Shown piece after piece: positions 48,954 through 58,656 of a stretch of 64,000 bases of DNA; position 1 is the first letter of the stretch, and each line of letters begins with the position of its first letter. Made by a program: the position numbers and the translations under genes. The notes beneath the pieces are model-generated. The model saw only the letters and a list, made by a program, of their open reading frames with translations. It made no database searches and was not told the DNA's origin. The DNA is from Hellea sp. (GTDB lineage Bacteria > Pseudomonadota > Alphaproteobacteria > Caulobacterales > Maricaulaceae). Where the stretch lies: the NCBI GenBank assembly GCA_020628425.1, contig JAHDEZ010000001.1:62001-126000 (forward strand), read 5' to 3'.

Positions 48954-50927
48954 TTACATGCCGCATTTTTTGTCCAGGAATTCCAACATGGCTGGATAAA
49001 ATTCCATTTTGTGCTTGTAGAACAAGGTGTTTGAGAAGTGATCGGCGTCTTTGAGCTCGATATAGTCATAGTCCTTCTTCTCTTTTTTCAATGCATCCAC
49101 ATACTTTTTCGCATGTTTAGGCGGAACACGTTGATCGATAGATCCATGAATAACCAAGAGAGGGATGTTGACGTTTTCAACTTCATCAATGGGGTTCACA
49201 CTGTCCGTCCACATATTCAGCTGCTCTTTTCCTGAAGCTGATTCTTCATCCAAAAAGGATCTGTAATAGTTTATCTGCTGGAAATTATCCGCGACCGCAG
49301 CACCAGCAATTGAACAATTATATAGATTTGGTGTTCTCGCCGCCGCAATCAATGCTGCATAACCACCATAAGACCAACCAAAGAAGGCGATTTTATCGGC
49401 ATCAACCATGCCTTTGGATATCAGATACTTAACGCCGTCATCCTTGTCGTCCTGCATTTTCTTTCCACCTTCACCGCCATTGATGAAAGCGGTTTTATAA
49501 AAATCAATGCCGTAGCCTTCGGACCCACGATATTGTGGTTGCAAGACCATATAGCCATTATTGGCCAGCATCTGCGCCCATTCATCATAAAGAACAAACT
49601 CGCGAACAAATGGTCCGCCGTGAGGCATCACCACAAGAGGATGTGGACCAACACCTTTTGGCTTTGTTATAAAAGCCGGAATGGTTTTGCCATCACGAGC
49701 CGTATAGGTGATATATTCAACATCGGACAACCCATCAGGCTTCAACAAACCGTTTGCAGAACCGACCTTCATGAATTTACCGCTATCCGCCTGATACAGA
49801 TAAAAAGTTCCAGGATCTCTTGGTCCGACATTTTCAACAATCATGGTTTTACCATCGCGGGAACGGGAGGTAATTCGCACTAGGCCAGCATTTGCAATGG
49901 AGGCCTCAAATCGCTTCATAATTTGTTCTTCAGTGTTATCGAAGTAGTTTCTGTAGAACTTGTCTTTATAATAAGAGACACCCGTGACTTTTCCTGGGTT
50001 TGACCAAGTATTTGAATGACGGAAGGTATTGTTAATATCGACCTTATCGTCTCTAAACACCAAGTCTTCAAACTGTTTTGTACTAAGGTTAAAACTCCAA
50101 AGTCCCGCACGGTCATGCCCGTTATGGGCGACAACATATATTTGATCTGATGATCCTTCGACCAAACCGGCATATTGGAATGTTTCAAAGGAGCTTGTCG
50201 GCAAACTGTAATATTCACGCCATGTCTCATCACCTGCTAGTTTATAGTGAAAATTTATCTTATTCCCAGAACGGCTGCTTGCAAAACGTGGATTGCCTTT
50301 ATGGTCAAAAATAACATTCCCGAATCTATCACCGCTCATGACAAATTCACGTTTTTCGTTTCTGAGATCGAGTTTGTAGTAATCTCGGCTAACACCTGAA
50401 TTGGAACGACCACGCTCAAATTCTAAAATTCGGACGAGTACTTTATTTGGTTCCTCTGGAAGCGCACCTACAAACTGAACAAGCTTAACTGAACGGCGGC
50501 TTTCTTCTGTCAGATCATTAAACTTATTTGTTCTTAAATCGAAGTGAGCCGTCTTAGTTTTATAGGCGCCCTGATTGAAACCGTCGATAAACTTACTGAC
50601 CTGGTCCCTGAACTGAACAACCATATCATTTTCACTGACCCAGCCAAAACCGGTAACTTCCATGGATTTACCCCCAATCACATAGGGCTTACCCATCAGA
50701 TCATCGACGTCTCGGATTTCGATCACTGGATTACCATCACGGGAAGCTATTTTCATGAAGGCAAGTTTTTTACCATCGGGTGACAAAGATACATTGCTCA
50801 TCTGATCGCGAACCGCCCAGTACTCGATAGGATAAGGCTCAACGGATTGCGCTTCGGCATTCCCCGCAAATGGCGCAGTCATTGTCATGGCTGCAATCGC
50901 AACAGACATGGCTAAAAGTTTTTTCAT
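48954..50927 (-). CDS. S9 family peptidase (prolyl oligopeptidase-like)
   Basis: GGPFVREFVLYDEWAQMLANNGYMVLQPQYRGSEGYG; IAFFGWSYGGYAALIAAART; VIHGSIDQRVPPKHA. Confidence 0.95.
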   Translation of the reverse strand: MKKLLAMSVAIAAMTMTAPFAGNAEAQSVEPYPIEYWAVRDQMSNVSLSPDGKKLAFMKIASRDGNPVIEIRDVDDLMGKPYVIGGKSMEVTGFGWVSENDMVVQFRDQVSKFIDGFNQGAYKTKTAHFDLRTNKFNDLTEESRRSVKLVQFVGALPEEPNKVLVRILEFERGRSNSGVSRDYYKLDLRNEKREFVMSGDRFGNVIFDHKGNPRFASSRSGNKINFHYKLAGDETWREYYSLPTSSFETFQYAGLVEGSSDQIYVVAHNGHDRAGLWSFNLSTKQFEDLVFRDDKVDINNTFRHSNTWSNPGKVTGVSYYKDKFYRNYFDNTEEQIMKRFEASIANAGLVRITSRSRDGKTMIVENVGPRDPGTFYLYQADSGKFMKVGSANGLLKPDGLSDVEYITYTARDGKTIPAFITKPKGVGPHPLVVMPHGGPFVREFVLYDEWAQMLANNGYMVLQPQYRGSEGYGIDFYKTAFINGGEGGKKMQDDKDDGVKYLISKGMVDADKIAFFGWSYGGYAALIAAARTPNLYNCSIAGAAVADNFQQINYYRSFLDEESASGKEQLNMWTDSVNPIDEVENVNIPLLVIHGSIDQRVPPKHAKKYVDALKKEKKDYDYIELKDADHFSNTLFYKHKMEFYPAMLEFLDKKCGM

Positions 50928-50963
50928 AACACATTCCCTTTTATGAATTTGGCTTTGAATTAC

Positions 50964-50997
50964 CCAAAAAAAAAGCCGCTGACAAATGCCAGCGACT
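50964..50997 (-). terminator. Rho-independent terminator of the TonB-dependent receptor gene
   Basis: Minus strand GTCGCTG-GCATTTGT-CAGCGGC followed by TTTTTTTTT. Confidence 0.75.
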
Positions 50998-51033
50998 GAA
51001 ATTTACATGATGTTTTCCTGATGTTTCAGAAAA

Positions 51034-54000
51034 TTAGAAGTTCTTTCTGAGACTTACGAAGAACTCACGTCCGTTGAAGTCATAGCCGTTACCCAGTGGG
51101 GCGTTGGCACGTGAGAATACGAAACGCGGATCAACAAGCGGTGGTCTTTCATCAAAGACGTTAGATACACCACCAACGATACTCCAGTCTTCGCCAGAAT
51201 AACGCAGAGACACAGCATGCTCCCAGTAATCAGGCGCTTCAACAACCGGACGACAGTTTACATCACCCGCAGCTTGACCTGCACAGGTCACGGTACCGAA
51301 GTTGTCATCTGAGTTGAAGTTGGAGAACAGGCGCTGACCTGGAATGATGTTATCCAGATCCGGACCCAGGTTCTCACGCAAGCCGTTGATAACCTGAGTT
51401 TCCTTATCGATTTCAACGCCACTTCTGTACTGTGTTGACCACGTCAAACGGAAGTTATCATACTCGATAAACGGCGTAATGAAGCCTTGCCAATCTGCAA
51501 AACCAAACTCACCAACATCCTCATCGATGTCCAATTCTCCGCTTGGTAGCGTAAAGACGAAGCGACGCTCTGTCTTGTGGTTCAACTGCGCGAAGGCACC
51601 GAAGTCAAAAGATCGATCACCGATTTCGATCCCGTCCTTGCGGAAGCGGGCATTGATGTCAAAACCTTTGGCCGTTTCATTGTCACGGTTGATAAAGCTC
51701 CGGTCAACGAAGACGATATCACCCGGGTTACCGGGATCATTAAAGTCCCGCGTAATCCGTCCACAGAACGCACTGGAGAGGTTAGGCTGCTGGTTATAAC
51801 AGTCGTCAATGATGAAGCCAGCACCCGGCTCGACAACCGTGTCGTCGATATCGATTTCATAGTAAGTCATACCGAAATCAAGGTCGAAAGCGTCAGTGAA
51901 TGGCTGCTCGAATGAGAAACCAACAGTGAAGCTGTCAGATGTTTCCGGATCGAGACCAAAGTCACCACCAGCGCTGGACTCGAGGCTGATGCTTCCGCCT
52001 TGACCCTGACGGAATATCTCTGGGTCAATGCCTGCCAAACGACAGTTCGCCAATGTCAGGTCGGTTCTTGGGTCCAAAGCGCGATCGTAGCCGCCCGAAC
52101 CACCGATGCCACCGCCAAATGCTGCATCTGGAACCGCACATGGGTCGAAAGCGTTACCGAAACCGGATTGGCTTCTCAGGAACAATTCACGGATATTTGG
52201 CGCGCGGAAAGACGTACCATATGTACCGCGAAGCAAGAGCGAGTCGATCGGGCGATAACCAACTTTTACAGAGTAAGTTTCGTTAGTCCCATAGAACTCG
52301 TCATCGGTAAGACGACCGGCAAGTTCGACATTCAGCTCTTTGAAGCCAGTTGTACCCAGACCTAATGGAATGAATGCCTCGGCGTAGAGCTCTTTTGTAT
52401 CTCTCGAGCCAACAGCACCCGCATCAGAGAAGAAGCCGAAGAACAAACCATCACGCGCAATAGCGTCAGGCTGTGAGTTCAGCGTATCTTCACGGTACTG
52501 AGCACCCAGAAGCAATGAAACATCGCCGCCCGGCAAGGAGAACAGATCGCCTTGAACGATACCATCAACAATCGTCTGACCTACGTCAGTGTCAAAGTCA
52601 CGTGAGTCGAACAGATAATCCCGCTCCGCCTGAGTGGCGAAATCCCCGCCTGCCGCGGTAGCATAAAGTGATGGCGCGAACAGGTTAACCGGTACACAGC
52701 CGGCCGTGATATCGGCGTTTAGTCCCGGCTGAGGCGCACAAGGCACGTTGCCAATCGGCGCACCGGAAGCAATATCATTACCCAGAGCAAAGTTTAGACG
52801 GTCACCACGGATACCTGTCCGCGATGAACGACCTTGAGACGCAGAGTGAGACACAGCCACGTCAAATGACCAGTCTTTCACGTCACCAAAGTTCAGGAAT
52901 GGCAGGTCACCTTTAACACCACCAACAACACGGAACTGGCTGATATCTACCAATGTGCGGTTTCTATCGCCCCGAACACCGATAACAGGACGGGCCGTCA
53001 GGGACTGACCTGTGGGCCTTAACAGACCAAATGTGACAGGGTTACAGAAAGGGTCATCACCAATACCAAAACAGTTCGTTGTCCCAAACGGGTTCAAGTC
53101 CGTATTTAGAAAACGCTGGAAATTCGCCAGATAGTTCGGGTTCAACAATGTGGCATTATAAGCTGCATTACAGTCAACGCCATTTGGCTGGTTCAGGTTA
53201 CAAGGGTTAAACGGATTGTTAGCTGGAACAAATGGGAATAATTGTGGCTGACCACTATTAGCTTCCACGTCGAGGCTAGAATAAAGACCTTCGAAATAAG
53301 GTGTAATATTAGCTGAGCCTTCAAGCGTAAGCTCACCCACCAGCATACCAGACCACAGCTCTTGCTGGTTGATCAGGTCTTCAAGCTGGTTCTGCTGACC
53401 GTTTGGAGAGAAGTTCGGGAAAGCCACATCAACGATACCGTCGCCGTTCCCGTCAATAGGGACACTAAAGAGTGACGATTCACTAAAGCCAGGAATATTA
53501 GAACTCGAAATACCTGGCTGATAATAAATAGAGCCAAAGTTCCCAGCAATAAATCGCTGCGTCAGACGATTTGGCAAACATTCGCTTGTCTCAATTGACA
53601 GGCCAAGGGCTTCTGGAACGCGCGTTACCGCTGTGTTGACCGTTCTGATTTCGCCATTTTCGGTAACTTCACGGTAAGTATCACAACCGTCTAAGAAATC
53701 GCGGTCGCCAATTTTAACTGCGTCCTGATAATCATACTCAATGGCGCCACCGATAAATCCGCGGTCACCATTAATACCGTAGCTGGCACCGATAGTGTAA
53801 TCTTCACCGGCACCTTGCTCTGGTGCATCGGCATTCGCAACAACTTCCAGACCATCGAAATCCGATTTCAAGATGACGTTCACAACACCAGCAACAGCAT
53901 CAGAACCGTAAACTGATGACGCGCCGTCCGTTAGAAGGTCAATATTGTCGATCATTGTACTTGGGATCGTATTAATAGAAGGCTGGGTAGGCGCGCCTTC

Positions 54001-54426
54001 CACACCAGCAGCCGCGATTCGTCGACCATTAACTAGGACGAGAGTACGCGATGCGCCCAGTCCACGGAGGTCAATCGTTTCAGAACCTGGGCCGTTATCC
54101 AAAACGAAGCCTTGGAAGGTCGAGTCAATCTGAACACCGCCGGCAACAGATGATGTTTGCAGAATTTCAACGGGATTTAAAAGACCCTGGTCAGCTGCAA
54201 TTTCAGTATCGATAACCTGTAGTGGTGCAACACTCTGGAACGTGTCCTTTTTAAGACGCGAACCGGTGACAACGACTTCATCATTATCTTCTTCATCTTC
54301 TTCAATTGTAGTTGGTGTTGTTTCGACAGGCGCATCCTGCGCGAAAGTTGGCGCTGCGGCAAAAACCGTAAAGCCAGCGATGAGTGTCGAGCCCATCAGC
54401 AATTTTTTCAGATCAATTGATGTCAT
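51034..54426 (-). CDS. TonB-dependent receptor
   Basis: Signal peptide; DEVVVTGSRLKKDTFQSVAPLQVID; plug and barrel; terminal NGREFFVSLRKNF. Confidence 0.95.
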   Translation of the reverse strand: MTSIDLKKLLMGSTLIAGFTVFAAAPTFAQDAPVETTPTTIEEDEEDNDEVVVTGSRLKKDTFQSVAPLQVIDTEIAADQGLLNPVEILQTSSVAGGVQIDSTFQGFVLDNGPGSETIDLRGLGASRTLVLVNGRRIAAAGVEGAPTQPSINTIPSTMIDNIDLLTDGASSVYGSDAVAGVVNVILKSDFDGLEVVANADAPEQGAGEDYTIGASYGINGDRGFIGGAIEYDYQDAVKIGDRDFLDGCDTYREVTENGEIRTVNTAVTRVPEALGLSIETSECLPNRLTQRFIAGNFGSIYYQPGISSSNIPGFSESSLFSVPIDGNGDGIVDVAFPNFSPNGQQNQLEDLINQQELWSGMLVGELTLEGSANITPYFEGLYSSLDVEANSGQPQLFPFVPANNPFNPCNLNQPNGVDCNAAYNATLLNPNYLANFQRFLNTDLNPFGTTNCFGIGDDPFCNPVTFGLLRPTGQSLTARPVIGVRGDRNRTLVDISQFRVVGGVKGDLPFLNFGDVKDWSFDVAVSHSASQGRSSRTGIRGDRLNFALGNDIASGAPIGNVPCAPQPGLNADITAGCVPVNLFAPSLYATAAGGDFATQAERDYLFDSRDFDTDVGQTIVDGIVQGDLFSLPGGDVSLLLGAQYREDTLNSQPDAIARDGLFFGFFSDAGAVGSRDTKELYAEAFIPLGLGTTGFKELNVELAGRLTDDEFYGTNETYSVKVGYRPIDSLLLRGTYGTSFRAPNIRELFLRSQSGFGNAFDPCAVPDAAFGGGIGGSGGYDRALDPRTDLTLANCRLAGIDPEIFRQGQGGSISLESSAGGDFGLDPETSDSFTVGFSFEQPFTDAFDLDFGMTYYEIDIDDTVVEPGAGFIIDDCYNQQPNLSSAFCGRITRDFNDPGNPGDIVFVDRSFINRDNETAKGFDINARFRKDGIEIGDRSFDFGAFAQLNHKTERRFVFTLPSGELDIDEDVGEFGFADWQGFITPFIEYDNFRLTWSTQYRSGVEIDKETQVINGLRENLGPDLDNIIPGQRLFSNFNSDDNFGTVTCAGQAAGDVNCRPVVEAPDYWEHAVSLRYSGEDWSIVGGVSNVFDERPPLVDPRFVFSRANAPLGNGYDFNGREFFVSLRKNF

Positions 54427-54755
54427 TATTTTCCCCTTCAGAAAATCATGCTAGTTTTTTCGGTAATCCATTAAGGTTCTTTAATGATCGGCTAACGGGG
54501 ATGCAAGAGAATCCCTGAGAACTCCGAAATTTTAGGAGGATAGTGGCAAAAAAAGCACAGAATCCCACAATTAAGCGGGTTTATTTCCAATTATCCCTAA
54601 AAATAGAAATTTTATTTTAATAATTAAATATTTCGAGGGTTTTTTATCGCAATATTCGAACTGAATCTGAACTGAGCACATTGACATTACCGAATTTTTT
54701 GCTAACCGCCGCGAAAAATCATTCACAAGCTAGCGAATTTCCCGTTTTTAGACCA

Positions 54756-54968
54756 ATGACAGATCTCGAGTTAACATTGACGGGACTTATCCTGTGCGCC
54801 CTGATAGGCACCTTCAGTTTTTGGCGGCATTTCCGAAAGCGTGAAACCTTGAAAGCGGCCCCGATTATTCCATGGATTATCCCTGGACTAGGCGCGGCCG
54901 CCACTGGATTTATGCTAATGGTCCACCTGGCAAATTTAATGGGATTTGAGACCGGAGGACGGTTCTAA
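54756..54968 (+). CDS. Small two-TM hypothetical protein (ORF open from 54681)
   Basis: MTDLELTLTGLILCALIGTFSFWRHFRKRETLKAAPIIPWIIPGLGAAATGFMLMVHLANLMGFETGGRF. Confidence 0.6.
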   Translation: MTDLELTLTGLILCALIGTFSFWRHFRKRETLKAAPIIPWIIPGLGAAATGFMLMVHLANLMGFETGGRF

Positions 54969-54976
54969 ATCCGGAG

Positions 54977-55738
54977 CTAAGCGGCAGATAATTCACCCTC
55001 ATATCCCGCAGCCGACAGGGATTTCAGGGCTTTTTTATAAATCATAGGGTCTTGAATTTTCATGCGTGCTCTCGCCTTCGACAAAGGTTCGTGCATAAGC
55101 GCCACAATGTCTTCATTGACTAGAGATAAACTGCCCTTGCCTCCGGTTTTAGCTTCTTTTCTCGCCGCTTTAACCAGACCTAGTTCAGCCACTTCTTTTG
55201 CCAAATCCCGGGCGGCCATAAAAGATATAAACACGGCACCCAAACCGCCTTGATGGGCATGACTGAACGCCAAGACACAGATTTCACCCAATTTATCCCT
55301 GCCATAGCCTGTTAGAACATGATAGAGATCGTGCGTATCGCGCAATCGACGACCATAAAACTCCAGATCATCATCAAAACGCTCATGATGCGCGAACATT
55401 TTTTCGCTTTCTTCTACGAGCCCAGCAGCTGTGAGACCCTCTCGTTTCATGAAAGCAACATAAGCGCGACCGACTGTCCCCTCCGGCAGAGCTTCCCATC
55501 GTCCGTGGTTATCCATGACTTCCGGCAGTTCTACACGACGACCCATCATGGCCCGTCCTTCTGGCGTCCGAACGGCCCGCTTCAAATGGCGTTCAAGCGT
55601 GCGTCCATTCAGGGCCTCTATGATATGAAACACCTGTTCTGTATCTTCCTTGTCAGCGAGCAATGTATTCATATGCCCCATAGCTTTGAATGGCCGGATC
55701 CGCGGGGGCTTGCGACGAGAATCAATGTAAAGCTTCAT
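54977..55738 (-). CDS. Coq4 family ubiquinone biosynthesis protein
   Basis: RRLRDTHDLYHVLTGYGRDKLGEICVLAFSHAHQGGLGAVFI. Confidence 0.92.
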   Translation of the reverse strand: MKLYIDSRRKPPRIRPFKAMGHMNTLLADKEDTEQVFHIIEALNGRTLERHLKRAVRTPEGRAMMGRRVELPEVMDNHGRWEALPEGTVGRAYVAFMKREGLTAAGLVEESEKMFAHHERFDDDLEFYGRRLRDTHDLYHVLTGYGRDKLGEICVLAFSHAHQGGLGAVFISFMAARDLAKEVAELGLVKAARKEAKTGGKGSLSLVNEDIVALMHEPLSKARARMKIQDPMIYKKALKSLSAAGYEGELSAA

Positions 55739-55946
55739 AACCTAATCTCTTTAATCGCCTTTTGAATTAAAAGCCTGAGACTCGAAAATCAAAGCAAATT
55801 GCAGGCGCTATATCATGCAAATTTGAATAAGTCTGAAATGAAGGCAAAATCATCAGCCATTAAAAAGATGTTAGAATGTGAGCCTACGACTTGAGTCTGA
55901 GCGTATATATTCTAATTTTGTCAGAACAATAAATGAGGCGTAAGAT

Positions 55947-57368
55947 ATGAATAAGCTCTTGAAATCCACGGCCATCGGGACCGCACTTCTCTTGGCACCC
56001 TTTACGGCCCTCTCTGCGAATGCCGGAATGGTGACGAACGCGACCGCGTTTCAAAGCAGCGCTATGATGGTTGATGATGACCGAGGCGTGCTCACGATGG
56101 CCCCACTGCTGGAGCGCGTGACTCCGGCCGTTGTCAGCATTCAAACTGAAGGGGCTGAGCGCCCTCGAAATGATGAAATGGACGAATTCTTCGAGCGCTT
56201 CTTTGGAGATCGTCCGGAGCAAAGGCGCGGCGGGTCTATTGGGTCCGGTGTTATTGTCGACGCTGACAAAGGCTATATTATGACCAATAATCACGTTGTG
56301 GAAAATTCCGATGAGATCATTGTTACCCTCAAGGATAAACGCGAATTAACCGCAGAACTGGTCGGTGGTGATGCGCGAACCGACATCGCCATTCTAAAGG
56401 TTGATGCCACAGGGCTACGTGAAATGAAACTTGCGCCCGAAGACACCACGCGGGTCGGCGACTATGTGATTGCCATCGGAAATGCCTTTGGATTGGAACA
56501 TACGGTCACAACTGGCATCGTCAGTGCTATGGGACGATCTGTAGACCGGGGAGACCGCTTGCAGAACATGATCCAGACGGATGCGTCTATCAATCCTGGG
56601 AACTCCGGGGGTGCTTTGATCAATTCTAAAGGTGAGTTGATCGGTATCAATACCATGATCATTTCACGATCAGGCGGCAATAATGGCATTGGTTTCGCTG
56701 TTCCGGTTAAAATGGCAAAAACAGTTATGGATCAATTGGTTAACTATGGAGAAGTCCGACGTGGTCGTATCGGGGTTTCCATTCGCGATATCGATCCGGC
56801 CCTGCAACAGGCATTGGGACTAACCACGTTAAACGGAGCTTTAGTCAATGACGTCAATGCGGACAGCCCAGCTGAAAAAGCTGGTCTGGAGTCAGGGGAT
56901 GTTATCGTTGGATTTAACGGCGATGACATAAAAAATGCCAATGATATCCGAAATTCCGTCGGTCTTGTTCAACCAGGCACGCGGACCGATTTAACCTATC
57001 TCAGAGATGGTCGACGACTGACCACACGCATCACGGTTGAAGCTTTTGTCGAAGAAGCTTCCGAACAACCTACGTCCAAAAGTAGCAGTTCCAGCCGAAA
57101 ATCAGAAAGTTTCTCGGGTGCGCAGCTGACGGATATTCCAGATGATATGGAACTCATGGACGGGAATGCTGGTGTTCTTGTTTCCAGCGTTACGCGGGGT
57201 TCTCGAGCTCAACGGGCAGGACTTAGACGTGGCGATATCATCCGTGCCGTTGGCCGTGAGAAAGTCTCTGACCTGGCGGAGTTCAATGCAGCAACAGATG
57301 GAAAGTCCGGGCCCTTCGCCTTAACGGTCGAAAGAGACGGTAACAACCTCTTTCTAGCCATAAGGTAG
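55947..57368 (+). CDS. Do/DegP-type serine endoprotease with two PDZ domains
   Basis: GSGVIVDADKGYIMTNNHVVENSDEI; DIAILKVDA; QTDASINPGNSGGALINSKGELIGINT. Confidence 0.96.
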   Translation: MNKLLKSTAIGTALLLAPFTALSANAGMVTNATAFQSSAMMVDDDRGVLTMAPLLERVTPAVVSIQTEGAERPRNDEMDEFFERFFGDRPEQRRGGSIGSGVIVDADKGYIMTNNHVVENSDEIIVTLKDKRELTAELVGGDARTDIAILKVDATGLREMKLAPEDTTRVGDYVIAIGNAFGLEHTVTTGIVSAMGRSVDRGDRLQNMIQTDASINPGNSGGALINSKGELIGINTMIISRSGGNNGIGFAVPVKMAKTVMDQLVNYGEVRRGRIGVSIRDIDPALQQALGLTTLNGALVNDVNADSPAEKAGLESGDVIVGFNGDDIKNANDIRNSVGLVQPGTRTDLTYLRDGRRLTTRITVEAFVEEASEQPTSKSSSSSRKSESFSGAQLTDIPDDMELMDGNAGVLVSSVTRGSRAQRAGLRRGDIIRAVGREKVSDLAEFNAATDGKSGPFALTVERDGNNLFLAIR

Positions 57369-57373
57369 TTCTC

Positions 57374-58288
57374 TCAAGCGCGTTTGATTTGTCCGGCAGC
57401 CGGAACATATTCCTGAGGTGGGATAGTTGGTAATTCTGGCTCCGGCTCAGGGATTATTTCCATAGGATGTTTTTTGAGAACATTTGGATATTCAGCAATC
57501 GGGTCAAAGTTATAACTTGACGATGGTATTTCTTCTTCGGCACCAAACATGAGATAACACTCATGATGGACAATAGAAGACAAAGAACGAATAACTCGTA
57601 TCTGTGCTGGTGAGGAATAATGTTTCAAGCTATTCCTGAATAGTACCAAATCGAATTTCCCGAGACTGTCTAGTTTTGATAGAAGATGAAACTCCTTGAA
57701 CGTCACCATCTCGCGGATTGCAGGCTTCACGATCCAGTCTTCACCAGCGCGGTCAAAATAATTGACTAGGTCTCGTATGGGTAGGCCACGTTGAACTTCA
57801 AAATGCGTATATTGTGCAGCTTTTGCCCGTGTCAGAGCTGGTGACGGATAGTCTACGCCCAAGATTTCGACTTTAAAATCCGGATGTTTTTGGCGAAACT
57901 TATCGACTAATACAGCTAACGAATAAGGTTCCTGCCCACTGCTACAGGCAAAGGAAAGAATTTTTATGCCCAACTTACCTTTTTGCTCATAGAGCTTGGG
58001 CAATAAGTAATCTTGGATAACCTTTATTCCGTCCGGGTCGGGATTAAAATGAGTGTCGCGCTCTAAAAGCGACGAAACCACTTTAATGGCCAACCGAGTT
58101 TGGCCCTGGCCAAACAAATCATCAATCATCTTATTGAGATTCTGATACCCTTCCTGTCGGGCCAGCACCCCCAAACGCGTTTCAACTAGGAAGGCATGAT
58201 CATCTCCCAGATGAACACCGGCGAGTTCAAGGGTCAATCGTTTCAGAGCTTCATAATAGCTGGGTTTGAGACTTAATACTCCGCTCAT
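57374..58288 (-). CDS. Divergent CheR-like methyltransferase
   Basis: ILSFACSSGQEPYSLAVLVDKF, ILGVDYPSPALTRAKAAQY, FDLVLFRNSLKHYSSPAQIRVIRSL. Confidence 0.82.
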   Translation of the reverse strand: MSGVLSLKPSYYEALKRLTLELAGVHLGDDHAFLVETRLGVLARQEGYQNLNKMIDDLFGQGQTRLAIKVVSSLLERDTHFNPDPDGIKVIQDYLLPKLYEQKGKLGIKILSFACSSGQEPYSLAVLVDKFRQKHPDFKVEILGVDYPSPALTRAKAAQYTHFEVQRGLPIRDLVNYFDRAGEDWIVKPAIREMVTFKEFHLLSKLDSLGKFDLVLFRNSLKHYSSPAQIRVIRSLSSIVHHECYLMFGAEEEIPSSSYNFDPIAEYPNVLKKHPMEIIPEPEPELPTIPPQEYVPAAGQIKRA

Positions 58289-58656
58289 CAGCCCGTTAGT
58301 CCTGCCTGATAAAACTTGCTATTGATAATATCACTATCAAAGGGCTTCATGATATACTCGTTGGCGCCTGCATTCAAAGCTTCTGTAATCTTGAGAATAT
58401 CCCGTTCCGAGGTACAAAACAAAACCACGGGCCTGTCTCCACTGGGCTCTTGTCGCAGCGTTTTCAAGAAAGTCAGTCCATCCATGACAGGCATATTCCA
58501 ATCCAAAAGGATGACATCAGGCATGCTAGCGCGACACATGTTAAGTGCTTCGAGGCCATTTTCAGCTTCCTCTGTATTGAAGCGCATATCTGATAATATA
58601 CGTCCCGCAACCCGGCGTATCATTTTTGAGTTATCGACAATCAGACAGGTCTTCAC
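58288..58656 (-). CDS. CheY-like single-domain response regulator
   Basis: CLIVDNSKMIRRVAGRIL...PDVILLDWNMPVMDGLTFLKTLR...EYIMKPFD. Confidence 0.95.
   Translation of the reverse strand: MKTCLIVDNSKMIRRVAGRILSDMRFNTEEAENGLEALNMCRASMPDVILLDWNMPVMDGLTFLKTLRQEPSGDRPVVLFCTSERDILKITEALNAGANEYIMKPFDSDIINSKFYQAGLTG

Noticed and set aside
54471-54484. TTAA-N6-TTAA upstream of the TonB receptor as a CtrA site
   Set aside because: Spacing is 6, not the consensus 7, and the region is AT-rich.
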